Below, piece after piece: positions 19,752 to 31,348 of a DNA stretch of 64,000 nucleotides. Positions within the stretch are counted from its first letter, which is position 1, and each line of letters opens with the position of its first letter. The DNA is from Apium graveolens (lineage: Eukaryota; Streptophyta; Magnoliopsida; Apiales; Apiaceae). Made by a program: the position numbers and the translations under genes. The stretch spans positions 91,623,671 through 91,687,670 of the forward strand of contig NC_133653.1 in NCBI RefSeq assembly GCF_009905375.1, written 5' to 3'. The notes under the pieces are model-generated. The model did not search any database and was not told the DNA's origin. It saw only the letters and a program-made list of their open reading frames with translations.

Positions 19752-22700
19752 CTAAGCAGATTTAGAGAAAGAACCTGAAACCATTCCAAGTTCATTTACC
19801 AATCTTGTAAAAGTAGCTTCACACAGTGGTTTGGTGAAGATATCTGCTATTTGTTGATCTGTTGGAACAAAGTGCAATTCCACTGTACCTTCATCCACAT
19901 GTTCCCTTATGAAGTGATACCTAATGCTGATGTGCTTTGTCATTGAGTGTTGAACTGGATTACCTGTCATAGCAATAGCACTTTGATTATCACAGTAAAT
20001 AGGGATTTTAAAATATGTTAACCCATAATCCAGTAACTAATTTTTCATCCAAAGAATCTATGCACAAAAGCTTCCTTGCAGCAATGTATTCTGCTTCTGC
20101 AGTTGATGTGGAAATTGACTTTTGTTTCTCGCTAAACCAAGAAACCAATCTGCCTCCAAGAAATTGGCAGCTTCCACTTGTGCTTTTCCTGTCAATTTTG
20201 AAACATGCAAAATCTGCATCTGAGTAACCTATTAGTTTAAAGTCTGATTCTCTGGGATACCACAATCCCAGATCAGCTGTTCTCTTAAGATACTTAAAAA
20301 TTCTTTTTACAGCTATTAAGTGAGGTTATCTTGGATCTTCTTGAAATCTTGCACAAAGACAAGTAGCATACATGATATCACGTCTACTAGCAGTTAGATA
20401 GAGTAAAGAGCCAATCATACCTCTGTAATCAGTAATATCTACTGATTTACCAGTATCCTTATCCAGTTTTGTTGCAGTGGCCATGGGAGTGGATGCACTT
20501 GAACAATCTTGCATTCCAAATTTCTTCAGCAAATTTCTGGTGTACTTGGTTTGACAAATAAAAGTGCCTTCTTCATTCTGCTTGACTTGAAGGCCCAGAT
20601 GATAGCTAAGTTCCCCCATCATACTCATTTGATATCTTGACTGCATCAGTTTGGCAAACTTCTTGCAAAGTCTGTCATTTGTAAAACCAAAGATGATATC
20701 ATCAACATATATCTGAACCAAAAGTAAGTCCCTTCCATGGTTGAGGTAGAATAGTGTTTTATTTATAGTTCCTCTATTGAATCCACTTTCTAGAAGAAAC
20801 TGGGCTAAGGTCTCATACCATGCTCTTGGAGCTTGCTTAAGGCCATAAAGTGCTTTATCAAGCCTGTAGACATGATTAGGATCATTGGGATCTACAAAGC
20901 CTGGAGGTTGTTCAACATATACTTCCTCTTCCAATTCTCCATTGAGAAAAGCACTTTTCACATCCATTTGAAAGAGAGTAAACTTTTTGTGAGCAGCATA
21001 AGCCAAAAATATCCTTATGCCTTCCAATCTAGCAACTGGTGCAAATGTTTCATCATAATCAATTCCCTCATATTGAGAATATCCTTTTGCAACCAACCTT
21101 GCTTTATTCCTTGTAATTATGCCATCACTATCAGTTTTGTTTCTGAACACCCACTTTGTACCAACAACAGATCTGTTCTTTGGACTTGGCACTAGGGTCC
21201 AGACTTTGTTTCTTTCAAATTCATTTAACTCTTCCTGCATTGCTTGCACCCAATCAGCATCTTGAAGAGCTTCTTCCACTTTCTTTGGTTCAGTCTGAGA
21301 AAGAAAAGAATTATAGAGACATTCACTTGAAGTAGCTGTTCTAGTTCTGATACCTACATCAGGTTTTCCAATAATTAAGTCAGGTGTATGTGATTTAGTC
21401 CACTTCCTTACAGATGGAAGGTTTTCTCTAGAACTGGATGCTCCCCCATGATCCATGCCATCTTCATCAATATTTTCTGATGCTCCCCCTGAAACTATGC
21501 TCTCTGAGTTGGATTCTTCAGAATTTAAGTTTTCAGAACTATCAGAAGTTGGCTTATCGGAACTTGTTGAATCAGAACTTGAAGTGCCAGTTGTATGTTC
21601 TGATGCTTCTTGAGATGTGCTTATATCTTCATTATGCTCCCCCTGCACAGGTGCATCTTCCTTTGACGTAGTCACCAAAGTTTCAATAACATCAGAGTTT
21701 AATCCATCAGAGTTTGCAGTATCAGGATTTAGACTGTCAGGATTTTCAGTATCAGAATTTAAGTCTTCATTTTCGAATCTCAGCTGATCATGATCATTAA
21801 AATCTTCAAGTCCAGTAATCTTCTTATCATCAAAGGAGACATTGATAGATTCCATGACAACCCTTGTTTTTAAATTGTAGACTCTGAAGGCTTTTGTGGA
21901 AAGTGGATATCCAACAAAAATTCCTTCATCGGCTTTTAAGTCAAATTTGGATAAATGTTCAGGATGAGTCTTAAGAACAAAACACTTGCATTCAAATACA
22001 TGAAAATACTTCAGATTTGGCTTTTTTGACTTCACCATCTCATATGGTGTCTTTCCTTGCTTGTTAATGAGTGTTGCTTTCTGAGTAAAACAAGCAGTCT
22101 GCACAGCTTCAGCCCAAAAATAGGTTGGAAGCTTTGCTTCATCAAGCATAGTTCATGCAGCTTCAATAAGAGTTCTATTCTTCCTTTCAACAACTCCATT
22201 TTGCTGTGGAGTTCCAGGAGGAGAAAATTTCTGCTTGATTCCATGGTCTTTGCAGAACTCTTCCATTGTCAAATCTTGAACTCAGTGCCATTATCCCTTC
22301 TTATTATCTTCACAGAATCTTTGACCAATTTATCCAGTTGTTTGACATGATCAATCAAGATAGATGCAGTTTCATTTTTTGTGTGCAAGAAATACACCCA
22401 TGTGTATCTGGTGAACTCATCCACTATGACCATAGCATATTTCTTCTTTACAATAGACATGACATTCACTCGACCAAATAGATCAACATGTAGTAGGTGA
22501 TAAGGCTCAAGAATTGATGATTCAGTCTTGCTCTTGAATGAAGATTTTCTTTGTTTAGCTTTCTGACAAGAATCACAAAGGCCATCAGGAGCAAATACTG
22601 ACTTTGGCAGTCCTCTCACAAGATCTTTCTTGACTAGTTCATTTATATTGTTGAAATTTAAATGAGAGAGTTTCTTGTGCCAGTTCCAGCTTTCTTCAAT

Positions 22701-23324
22701 TGATGCTCTACTCATCAGATAGATTGCAGAACCATCAGTACTTGTTGAAAGCTTGGCTTCATAAATATTACCATGCCTGTATCCTTTCAGAACAACTTTG
22801 CCTGTAGATTTGCTTACAATTTCACAGTATTCTTCAAAGAAATCCACATGATAACCTCTGTCACAGATTTGACTAACACTCAGCAGATTGTGTTTAATTC
22901 CTGAGACCAGAGCTACTTCTTTAATGAAGACATTCCCAAGATTGATATTTCCATATCCCAATGTTTTTCCATTGTTGCCATCTCCATAAGAAACACTTGG
23001 GCCAACCTTCTCCACAAAGTCTGATAACAGGGCTTTATTTCCATTCATATGTCCTAAACATCCACTGTCCAGAACTAGGATGTTTTTCCTGTTGCCCTGC
23101 AATAACAAAGACCACTAATGATTAGTTTTAAGGACCCAGACTTGCTTGGATCCTGTGGCCTTATTAAGTTTGTTAACATTTGCAGCGGATTTAGCATCAG
23201 AGTTTATGTTAACATTTTTCTTATTAGCATTTACACTATCAGACTTTGTATCAGAACTTACACTAGAAGGAACAATGCTAACTTTCTTTAAAGAAGGTTT
23301 TATTTGATAATAATCATAGTACAA
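19752..23324 (-). pseudogene. pol: Copia-2 pol (PR-INT-RT-RH), several frameshifts and stops
   Basis: In element orientation: a linker (23324-23115), then 23108-22269 with protease DSGCLGHMNG (the usual Ser after DSGC is Leu) and integrase (HKKLSHL, CDSCQKAK, HVDLFG, and RRDNGTEF where RSDNGTEF is usual). A one-base loss near 22277 shifts the frame through the third catalytic part of integrase, and a TGA lies just before 22149. From 22149-20326 come the integrase C terminus, a Ser/Asp-rich linker, and RT with [22 protein letters not shown] and YVDDIIFG (near 20700). A stop after FQEDPR and further shifts break RNase H (20265-20008, 19970-19752; DADFACFKIDRKSTSG, MTKHISIRYHFIRE). No functional enzyme expected. 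Confidence 0.9.
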
Positions 23325-25454
23325 ACTATGATATTCCTTACAAGTATAAATGGAATTCCATAAACTACCACAATGAAAACAAGGATTTTGTGGCCTATAT
23401 CTAACAGACTGACTCTTAACTCCTGACTTTGAAGGTAAGGAGTTTATGTTCTTATTCTTCCTTTAAAAAGAAGCCAGATGGTTAGAACTTCCACATTTAT
23501 GACATGTTTTTCTAGGAGCATTAGGAACAGGCTTATAATCATTGCTTTTATTCACACCTTCCTTTCCATTCCTATTTTCCTAGGAGACTTTACCTTGTTT
23601 ATATTCTTAACTTCTTTCAGCTTATGCTTAAGTTGCTTCTTTGTCATTAAGCCCACGTTTACTTCAGTTGTCTTTTCCTGTTTTAGTTTGTCAGAAATTA
23701 ATTCCTCTTTAACTTCTGATTTTTCAGTTTCAGACTTTACAGCTACAAACTTAACAGGTTTTAACTTTGGCTTTTATTTAACAACTATAGGCTTAATTTC
23801 TACAGTTCCTTTATCATTCCTATCATCTCCATAACCTAAGTCCTCTTTCCAGTTTCCACTACTTAACAAATTCTGAGTTATTCTGCCAGAGTTAGTCCAA
23901 GTCCTGATAGAAAGTACTTTATTCATTTCTAGCTCAGTTTTTAGAGATTCATTCATTTTATGTACTTCATCCCTAACATAGAAAGCATCATCTCTATTTT
24001 TCTGAGTTTGATGGAACATGGCTAACTCTTTTTCTAAATAATCATTCCTCTTTTTACAAGCAAGATTTTCAGAAGTTAATCTTTTACATGTTAAAGTTTG
24101 ATCTCTATAACTAATAAACATGGTTTTAAGATATCTTCTCAACTCATTAATATCATCAGTATGAAAGGCATAAGTAGTTTGAGGTACCTTTAACTCAGCA
24201 GCTTCAGGACTGCTATCAGCATTTGCCATATCAGCATTTGCCATCAAGGCATAGTTCTCCTCACTTTCAAAATCTGAAGTGTCTGTCCAGCTTTTCTTCT
24301 TTATGAAAAGAGCCTTGCCTTTATCACTCTTCATTTTCTTGCAATCAGGAGATATGTGGCCTTTCTCACCACAGTTGTAGCATTTGATGTCTGAGTGATC
24401 TCCTCTGTAAGACTTCCCTCCTTTGCCTTCAGATTTTCTGAAATTCTTCTTATCAGAACTTGCACCTTTCCTGGAAAACCTCTTTCCCTTCCTGAACTTC
24501 CTATATGCAAACCTTGTGATTCCTTTCACCATAAGAGCACACAACTTCATCATTTCTTCATCAACATCGATCTCAGGCAAGCTTTCAGTTTCTGAGTCAT
24601 CATCACTATTAGTACTTGATGACTCAGTATCAGACTTTGTGATGAGCGCTTTTCCTTTGCCTTTCTTTGAGGCAGCTGCCTTGGGGGATTCTTCTTCAGC
24701 CTTAAGAGCAACTGTCCTTGACTTTCCTCCTTTCCTCTCGCTTCTGTTCCATCTCAAGTTCATGAGTCTTGAGCATCCCATAAATTTCATCAAGAGTTGT
24801 TTCTTCAATATTATAGTTGTCTCTTATAATTGTTTCCTTCAAATCCCAACTTTCAGGAAGAGCTAACAGGAATTTAAGGTTTGAATCTTCAATATCATAC
24901 TCCTTATCAACTAGTGACAAATCATTCAAGAGTTTGACAAATCTGTCATATAAATCAATCAATGACTCATTAGGCTTTGAGTCAAAGTGTTCATACTCTT
25001 GAGTGAGTATTATCTTCCTGTTCTTCTTAATCGAATCAGTTCCCTGACACCTTGTCTCCAAGGCATCCCATATCTCCTTTACAGTCTTGCAGTTAATTAC
25101 CCTGTTTGACATTACATTATCAATGGCACTATGCAGCAAGTGTCGTACCTTAGCATCCTTAGCAATTGAAGTAATATCTTCAGCAGTATAATCACTCTTC
25201 TCCTTTGGTACAGACTTTGCTGCTTCACCTGCAACTACAACAGCGAGTTTTGTTGGCTTGTGAGGTCCTTCATGGATTCTGTCAAGATATTCTGGATCAG
25301 TACCTTCCAGAAACATAGTCATCCTCACCTTCCATATAGGATATTTAAATGGCTTCAGTATGGGAACTCTAATAGCCTCATATCGACTATGGATTTGAGT
25401 CTTTGGTGGTTCTTCAGTTTTGGTGGGCTTGGTTGGAGTTTCTGCTTCAGACAT
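23325..25454 (-). pseudogene. gag: Copia-2 gag, frameshifted
   Basis: It starts at ATG 25454. Residues 1-240 are a copia Gag core (PILKPFKYPIWKVRMTMFL, VKEIWDALETRCQGTD, NLKFLLALPESWDLKETI). An indel near 24748 shifts into the frame that runs to 23774. That part has an acidic Ser-rich linker, the CCHC knuckle CYNCGEKGHISPDC near 24375, and a long helical stretch. After a stop at 23774 the sequence still resembles coding DNA, with a second knuckle-like CHKCGSSNH near 23490-23510. This long Gag with distal extension fits SIRE-type elements. The Gag shell and RNA-binding product cannot be made intact. Confidence 0.88.
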
Positions 25455-25496
25455 GATTGTTTTTGGATCTTAAACTGTTTGTGTGTTAACAGATAG

Positions 25497-25508
25497 GCTT
25501 TGATACCA
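25497..25508 (-). other. Primer-binding site, Copia-2
   Basis: The minus strand reads TGGTATCAAAGC, an initiator-tRNA-Met-type PBS common in Ty1/copia, 2 nt inside the LTR. Confidence 0.85.
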
Positions 25509-25510
25509 CT

Positions 25511-26076
25511 TGTTAGGTCACACACACTGTAGAAGGGGGTTGAATACAGTGTATAGCACAAACAAATCGAATTCAAATAACATAAGTAACAGAAAACATA
25601 CTTTATTCAATGCAATGAACTCTGTTACAATATGGAACTGTCATCTCTCAGTGATGAACAAATATCACGAGAGCTGCTAGGGTTACAATGAATAATATTC
25701 TCGATAATGATAACACTTATAGTGTAAACCCTATGTCTGTGCTTATATATCACACAGTTACAAGATAATCGCTAATTGATATGGAATATAATTCTGCTTC
25801 CTAAAATATATCAATCAGTTATCTTTTCTTTCAAGTATTCCATTCTTCATAGAATTCCTTATTCATGCATATCTCTTCTTATGTTTGTCTTGATCTTCTT
25901 TCCTTTCAATCAGCCGCCTTCCTTATCTGAAAGTTTCCTTTAAGTTCTGATATTATCTCCTGATAAATATCTCCTGAACCTTAAGTACTGATCACTTAAG
26001 TTCTAACTTCAGTATAAGTGCTGATTTCAGTTAAGTACTGATTTGTCATGTTTAAGTAATATCTGAAAACTAAACA
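25511..26076 (-). repeat. Copia-2 5' LTR
   Basis: 566 nt; in element sense TGTTTAG...CCTAACA with TGTT/AACA ends. TATA-like TATATAAG (minus) is at about 25743-25750. In the element sense the U3 part has several ATCAG(A/T)ACTTAA words. Confidence 0.85.
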
Positions 26077-26081
26077 TAAAT
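26077..26081. other. 5-nt spacer between Copia-2 LTR and family-B LTR
   Basis: TAAAT is the only sequence between the two LTR ends. It has the right length for a target duplication of either element, but neither partner copy is visible. Confidence 0.4.
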
Positions 26082-26671
26082 TGTAACGACCGGGAAATTT
26101 ACGTTGTATTATATCATATTTATAATAAAATATGTGTATTAGTATGTCATTTATGTGTGATTATCTGTTAAACCCTAAAGGTTATGTGTTACGTGTATCC
26201 CGTGTCATTTCTGTATTTTAAGGTATTTTTCAGATATTTTATTTCACATTCATAGCTTTCATTTCAAACGTTTTACGACCCAAACAATGGTTTTAAAGCC
26301 AGTATTTCAAATAAAACAATGGGTCTTATTTTTCATCAAACGGCTTTTACAATCGCATTATTCTGAACATCTAGATATTTTATAAATTTTCTCGTTTTAC
26401 GAAAAATGACATTTCCGGGCCCCATTGGGTGTTAGAATCCCCACAAAAATCATATTTTTATTTTAAAAAATTATAGGACTTTTATTTATACCATTTCTTT
26501 GTATTTCTGCATTATTCACAATTTTTGGGAAATTTTGGCATATATATTGTATATATAAAATATTTATAAATTAAATTTTAATACCCAAAAATTATAAAAA
26601 TTAGGGCCAAATATTTTTATTAGATGTATAATTAGCCCCTTAATTTTATTTAGGAGTATTATTTTTCACAC

Positions 26672-26679
26672 TATAAATA
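26672..26679 (+). promoter_or_regulatory. TATA box, family-B LTR1
   Basis: TATAAATA, about 150 nt before the perfect donor GTAAGTAT at 26824; repeated in LTR2 and LTR3. Confidence 0.6.
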
Positions 26680-26823
26680 GCTTAATTATCAGTTAATTAA
26701 AATTAATTAATTATTAAAAATTCTTCAATTTTCAGGAAATTCTCTGAAGAACAAGTCGGGTCAATTTTCGGGTCGAGAATCAATCACTAATTTTGAACGT
26801 TTCTGAGCACCAAATCGATCGAT

Positions 26824-29512
26824 GTAAGTATCCAAATCGATCCTCTCGAGTTGTTCTTTCAGTTTCTAGTATCAAAAACATGTTTTGATGTGTTAATTTT
26901 CGATTTTAATTTCTAGGGTTTATACCCGAATTGGTACTTTTTGATTCTGGGATTATTTGTTGAAATTGATGTTATGAATAGCTTTATTTGATTGTTTATG
27001 ATTGATTCTTGCTAATTAATTTGACTGACGATTGCTGGAATCGATAAATCGATATCTAGGGTTTATGTATTTTTTTTAATTGATCGTTTTTTATTATACA
27101 GATATATGAGGTATATAGTGATATAGGGGTTTGATTGTGTATGTTTCAAGCTTTATTTTAAGTTATAGAAAGTAATTTTTGATGTACAAACTCGTGATTT
27201 CGACTTTTGATCGGAAAATCTGGAAATTTGGCCGGAGAATTTGATTCCAGGATGATTAGGAGTTGTGGTTGCCAGAATTAGAATGGTGAAGTGATAAGGA
27301 ATGATTTGGCATCAAAAACCCTGTCAAATGATACCTGGTTAGCCGATATCGGAGCATCACCGGAGTCCGGGTACTCGCCGGATTCTAGGTTGATTCCGGC
27401 AAGTTCATCCCGACCCGAGATGTTCTTCCCCAACCCGTTTGACCCGGATTTTAAACCCGGGTTTGATCCTCTGATACCCAAATCCATTTTCTGAATTGTG
27501 TTTTTGACTTTTTAATTATTTATTTATATCTTATAAAATCAAAATCAGTTTTTATTAATTCTGAAAATCAATTAAAATTAGTTTCAAATTTTGTAAAATA
27601 ATATTAATAATTCCTAAATTATTTTCTTAATTTATAAATTCGAATTTAGTGATTTAATTAAGTATTTAATTATTTATTTAATCATTTATCTATTTATTTA
27701 TTGATAATTAAGTAATTAATTAGTAGTTAAAGATTAAAAATTATTATCGAATATTACGAGAAACGATTCGATATATAAGGGAATAAAACGGATAACTCGT
27801 AATTATACGGGTAACTAAACGATAAGTTCGGTTATTATTATTCGGACGATAGTTAATTATTCGTATCATATAGTAATAATGATTCATAATAAATAATAAA
27901 ATACAGATAATTGATTTAAATCGTAATGTGTAATAATAACAGTAATGTTTCGATAATTAAATGAGAAATAACTCGTAGAAATACGAGTAGTGAATCGTTG
28001 AATTGAATTCTGATTCGGATAATAGTTTATTTATTCGATAGTTATCATATCAGTTGATTGTATCAATTATTTATTTGTAAATAATCGATCTAATCGAATA
28101 AATAATGATAAGTTGTAAATATTTGTAATAAATTGTGATTAATCCTAATAATTAGGGATTAATTATTTTAAATTATTAAATGATTATTTATTAATTATTT
28201 ATTAGTTATTTATTTATTAAATATTTAAAAGTGATTAACTATTTCGATAATTAATCACATAATTTTCAATAAACCATAACTTATTCATTTTAACTCCAAA
28301 AATTATAAAAAAAATTATTTTTGACTTTGATTTGTCTTAAATAATTATTTAAAAATTATTTTAGGATTTAAAAATTAGTAATAATTATTTATATTAAATA
28401 ATAAATTGGATTAACAGTGTTTAATTAATAGTAATTAGACCATTAGTCCGATTTGAGCGAAACGAAAGCCATTTTACTTAGAAAAATGAATTCTTTTCAT
28501 TAAAAATAATATGAAGACCTAATTTCTTCTAGAAATTAGTTGACCTTATTGATTGCTTGATTATCGGTCGAAATACGTGCCGAGACGAATCCGAAAAATT
28601 CCGGGGAAATGGGAAATGAAGCAGAAGGTGATCAACGGAGCAATCAGCGAGTCGATTTTGATTCTAAGAATTATTTTAACTATAAAAATGATTATGTGCT
28701 TATGTCCTTATGTGTATTATGTGATTAATCGAGTCTTACTTGCTTATATGTAATATACGAGTCGATCATAAGCGTATGGGTAGATAATGGGAACGAAATG
28801 AAGTCGATTCAAGATGCAACTGAAGTACAAAATGACTTAACCAGTCTACTTTGCTAATAGAAGCTAAGCCAGCAAAGCAGGTCGAGTAGGTGATAGACAA
28901 AAGTGATTTTATTGCAGAAAGTCGCGCAAAAGGCTAGTTTTTTCCCCTATTCTACTTTCAGAATAGTAATATTCATTTCGAATTCTTATTACATTTGTAC
29001 TCCTTTAATTCCTTTATTCATATTTCAGTTCGATTCTTGAATTATTCTCTTCATTTGAATTCATTATTCATATTCCAATTGTTACTCATAATTATTGATA
29101 TATTCTGGTGAATAGAATATATCAAAGCATACCGATTTATTCCGGTTGCTATTTCAGGGACTGGATAATACTATTTTTGGGATTAAGTCTACTTAATCCT
29201 AAGGACCGGGACATAACCGGATCCTTGAGATGGGCCGTAGTGCCTGGGTGCCCGACGGGATCTATATAGTAAGATATAGATCTACACTGTATCCTGGCTG
29301 ATCAGCAGGGTATAGCTGCGAACTTGAGTCCAGTTTAGTTCATTTATATTCGCCATCAATGGCCTTCTTTCTATTCTTGTGAGGTTATATCTTTGCAGAT
29401 ATACCTGGGTTACAGATTCATTTAAATTGATTTAACACTATTTATATGTTGTGGACTTATTGAGCAATTTTTGGCTCACCCCTTTTGTTGTTATTCACCT
29501 TATTGTTTTCAG
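26824..29512 (+). other. Candidate LTR-internal leader intron, family B
   Basis: GAT|GTAAGTATCC at 26824 fits the plant 5' splice consensus perfectly. The acceptor CACCTTATTGTTTTCAG ends at 29512 after a long pyrimidine tract, giving 2689 nt. The next bases are TTAAG, as in A and D. Confidence 0.5.
29290..29312 (+). other. Hairpin with palindromic TGATCA loop (family B)
   Basis: TATCCTG (29290-29296) pairs with CAGGGTA (29306-29312) with one G-U pair; the loop GCTGATCAG is 9 nt, as in A. Upstream, GGATTAAG-TCTA-CTTAATCC near 29180 forms a second perfect hairpin. Confidence 0.5.
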
Positions 29513-29524
29513 TTAAGAAGGAAT

Positions 29525-29647
29525 ATGAAACCCATCAGGACACGAGTGGTAAAGAAGTGGGTCAAGCCTCGGGATCCTCTCATACCCAAGGTGTTGATCC
29601 CAATCCAGGAAGAAAGCTTTGAGTTACCCGAGCAGGTGGAGTGTTGA
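29525..29647 (+). CDS. LTR-encoded basic micro-ORF / candidate exon, family B LTR1
   Basis: Starts MKPIRTRVVKKWVKPRDP and ends SFELPEQ before V-E-C-stop. The part up to CAG (29633-29635) is 37 codons, as in A, and is followed by GTGGAG, a candidate donor. It lies 12 nt after the CAG|TTAAG acceptor. The LTR2 copy at 53119-53229 also keeps its frame, with RV for WV. Conservation of peptide and both splice borders between A and B suggests a coding exon. Confidence 0.55.
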   Translation: MKPIRTRVVKKWVKPRDPLIPKVLIPIQEESFELPEQVEC

Positions 29648-30107
29648 TAGATAGTGTGTGTGTTTGAATAAAAGATGAACTTAGTTTAAAATGAATTAGA
29701 CAATGGTTTGTAATAAAGAGAGTTTGTGAGATTTCAAATGTTGGTTTGTAATAAAAGTAGTTAGTGGTTCTTGTTTTCATACTTCAACCTAAAAAGGTCC
29801 TAGTTAGTATTAAAGGGGTTTACTTTCATTTCTTTATTATTTATTAATAAGATTGTACAGGTTTGGTGATTAGCTCGTAACCCCCAGACTTATACCCCGG
29901 GTTTGGAGGGCGTTAGAGTTTTGCATCAGAGCTGTAGGTTTGGTCCCTGAAAACAAGAACATTAGGATTAAGATAAGATAGAGAGATCATATAGGATAGG
30001 AATAGTAAATAGGGAGATCACTGTTAGGATTTAGGTCAGGTTAGAATAGGGAAATATAAATCTTAGGATTGTCTAGTGACCTTTTCTTTTCTTTGGTATA
30101 TTATCAG
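29636..30107 (+). other. Candidate PBS-spanning intron, family B unit 1
   Basis: Donor CAG|GTGGAG and acceptor CTTTGGTATATTATCAG (ends 30107); 472 nt. It would fuse the LTR micro-exon in phase 0 to the accessory frame whose ATG begins at the next base. Confidence 0.5.
29921..29932 (+). other. Primer-binding site, family B unit 1 (degenerate)
   Basis: TTGCATCAGAGC, against TGGCATCAGAGC in unit 2 (53515) and TGGTATCAGAGC in A and D. Two mismatches to the usual tRNA-Met complement. Confidence 0.75.
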
Positions 30108-30842
30108 ATGGCATCTTCTGGTTATTCTGCATCTTCCGAGAGGACAGTCACTGGGCCAGCAGCACCAGTTATACCTCCAGTATCTGAGTATATGTTTCCT
30201 CCTCTACCACCTCCACCACCATTGCCACAGGAGCCGGTACCACCAGTTCAGGGGATAGTTCATGACCTCATAGAGATGTTTGATCCATTTGAGTTCTTTG
30301 AGCCGATGGTTCCTTTACCAGTTGAGCATCAGTTTATACCGGGTATTGAGCAGGAGTTACCACCACCACCATTGTTACCTAATATACCAGTGCATGCCCC
30401 AGAGCCGGACATAGTTCAGATGATTCCAGTCGAGGGGATGGGAGAGCATAATGTGGATCTACAGTTAGGTTTACCACAACAGGGTGTAGGTATTCTGAGG
30501 GTTCCTTCACAGGAGTCAGTAGGTCAGGTTGCTCAGCCGTACATGGTACCATACCATGAGTATAGAGTTATGAGGGATGATGTGGAGTATTGGCGGGCAC
30601 AGTGTCGAGAGATTATGCATCTATTTGATTAGAGGGACAGAGGACCGTTAGCGGCCCTATAGCCAGATTACTATATGAGACAGTGATTGCAGTCAGTTTT
30701 GATGAGTGCCACTTGGGAGCTTGATGATTTGACCCGTGATGGACCTCCTTCTTTTGCAGAGTTCTATCGGATATTTCGCTTGGCACAGACTTTGGTCCAG
30801 GCACTTAGGGATGAGCTTAGGCGTATTCCGCATGGGTTCTGA
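30108..30842 (+). pseudogene. Accessory ORF upstream of gag, family B unit 1, three stops
   Basis: A 245-codon frame starting right after an AG acceptor. It begins MASSGYSASSERTVTGPAAP, then a Pro-rich acidic middle, then EYWRAQCREIMHLFD in the conserved helical C-terminal region, ending RRIPHGF. Internal stops are TAG (30630), TAG (near 30660) and TGA (30684). The TGA is shared with unit 2, the TAGs are not. It is homologous to the A accessory ORF. No known domain. Confidence 0.75.
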
Positions 30843-31348
30843 GATAGTGACAGTTGAGACAGTGACTCCAGGGTACAGATGTATATAGAGGCAGCATAGT
30901 ATAACCTAGTGAGTAGTGTGTATGCATGTATTTGTAGATTAACCTGTATTAGGATTTTGACCTGTAGCGGTAGTATGACTTGTAGCCCCGATGATTTCCA
31001 GCAGAGCGAGACTTTTTATATCAAGCATTTACACCTGAGGCTGGTGTCATATATATAAACTGAACTTTTCAAATTTCTTTTATTTAAATTTCAGTCTTTA
31101 CAGTTTTACAACATTTACTTTCACTTTATTATTTTACAGCTTTCAATATTATAATTCCTGTTGAAAAAAAAAGAAAAGAAAAGAACAACCATTTTATTTA
31201 ACTGTTTACATTTCCAGTTTCTACATTTAACAACTATTTTCTTTATATAAATTATGTTAGTAATATAGGATAAATTGTTTTTCTTACATATTGTCAATTG
31301 TTTATTAAACTGTTAAAGAAATATCACCTGTTTTATTATCAGAAGAAG
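30843..31348 (+). other. Noncoding spacer before gag, family B unit 1
   Basis: No frame seen. It contains the ACACC/GGTGT hairpin (31031-31047) shared with A, and ends in TTTTATTATCAG (31342), an acceptor-like site 6 nt before the gag ATG. Confidence 0.6.

Larger units (their letters stand above)
16190..26076 (-). mobile_element. Copia-2: SIRE/Maximus-like Ty1/copia element, minus strand
   Basis: Reading right to left: 5' LTR (26076-25511), PBS (25508-25497), gag (from 25454), pol (PR-INT-RT-RH, to 19752), a noncoding stretch with a small ORF, then an accessory ORF cut at 16190 by Copia-1. Integrase before RT marks Ty1/copia. Gag and pol carry several frameshifts and stops, so this is an old copy. 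The 3' LTR must lie left of the window. Confidence 0.88.
26082..29917 (+). repeat. Family-B LTR1
   Basis: 3836 nt, TGTAACGACCGGG to GTTAGA (GTTACA expected). The body is partly alignable with the A LTR, notably near 28230-28370 and a CpG-rich patch at about 27330-27480 ending CCCGGGTTTGATCC as in A. It has TATA, donor, TGATCA hairpin, acceptor and micro-exon in the same order as A. Confidence 0.93.

Noticed and set aside
20833..24866. Plus-strand frames within Copia-2
   Set aside because: Antisense to identifiable gag and pol domains of the minus-strand element.
26077..26081. TAAAT as a proven target duplication
   Set aside because: The partner copies needed to prove it are not in the window: Copia-2's 3' end is outside and LTR3 is truncated.
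27278..27494. Opposed frames near 27.3 kb and copies at 50.9 and 60.75 kb
   Set aside because: Mirror frames on both strands over one CpG-rich LTR patch; no domain, and codon content follows repeats of CCGG and GGGTT.
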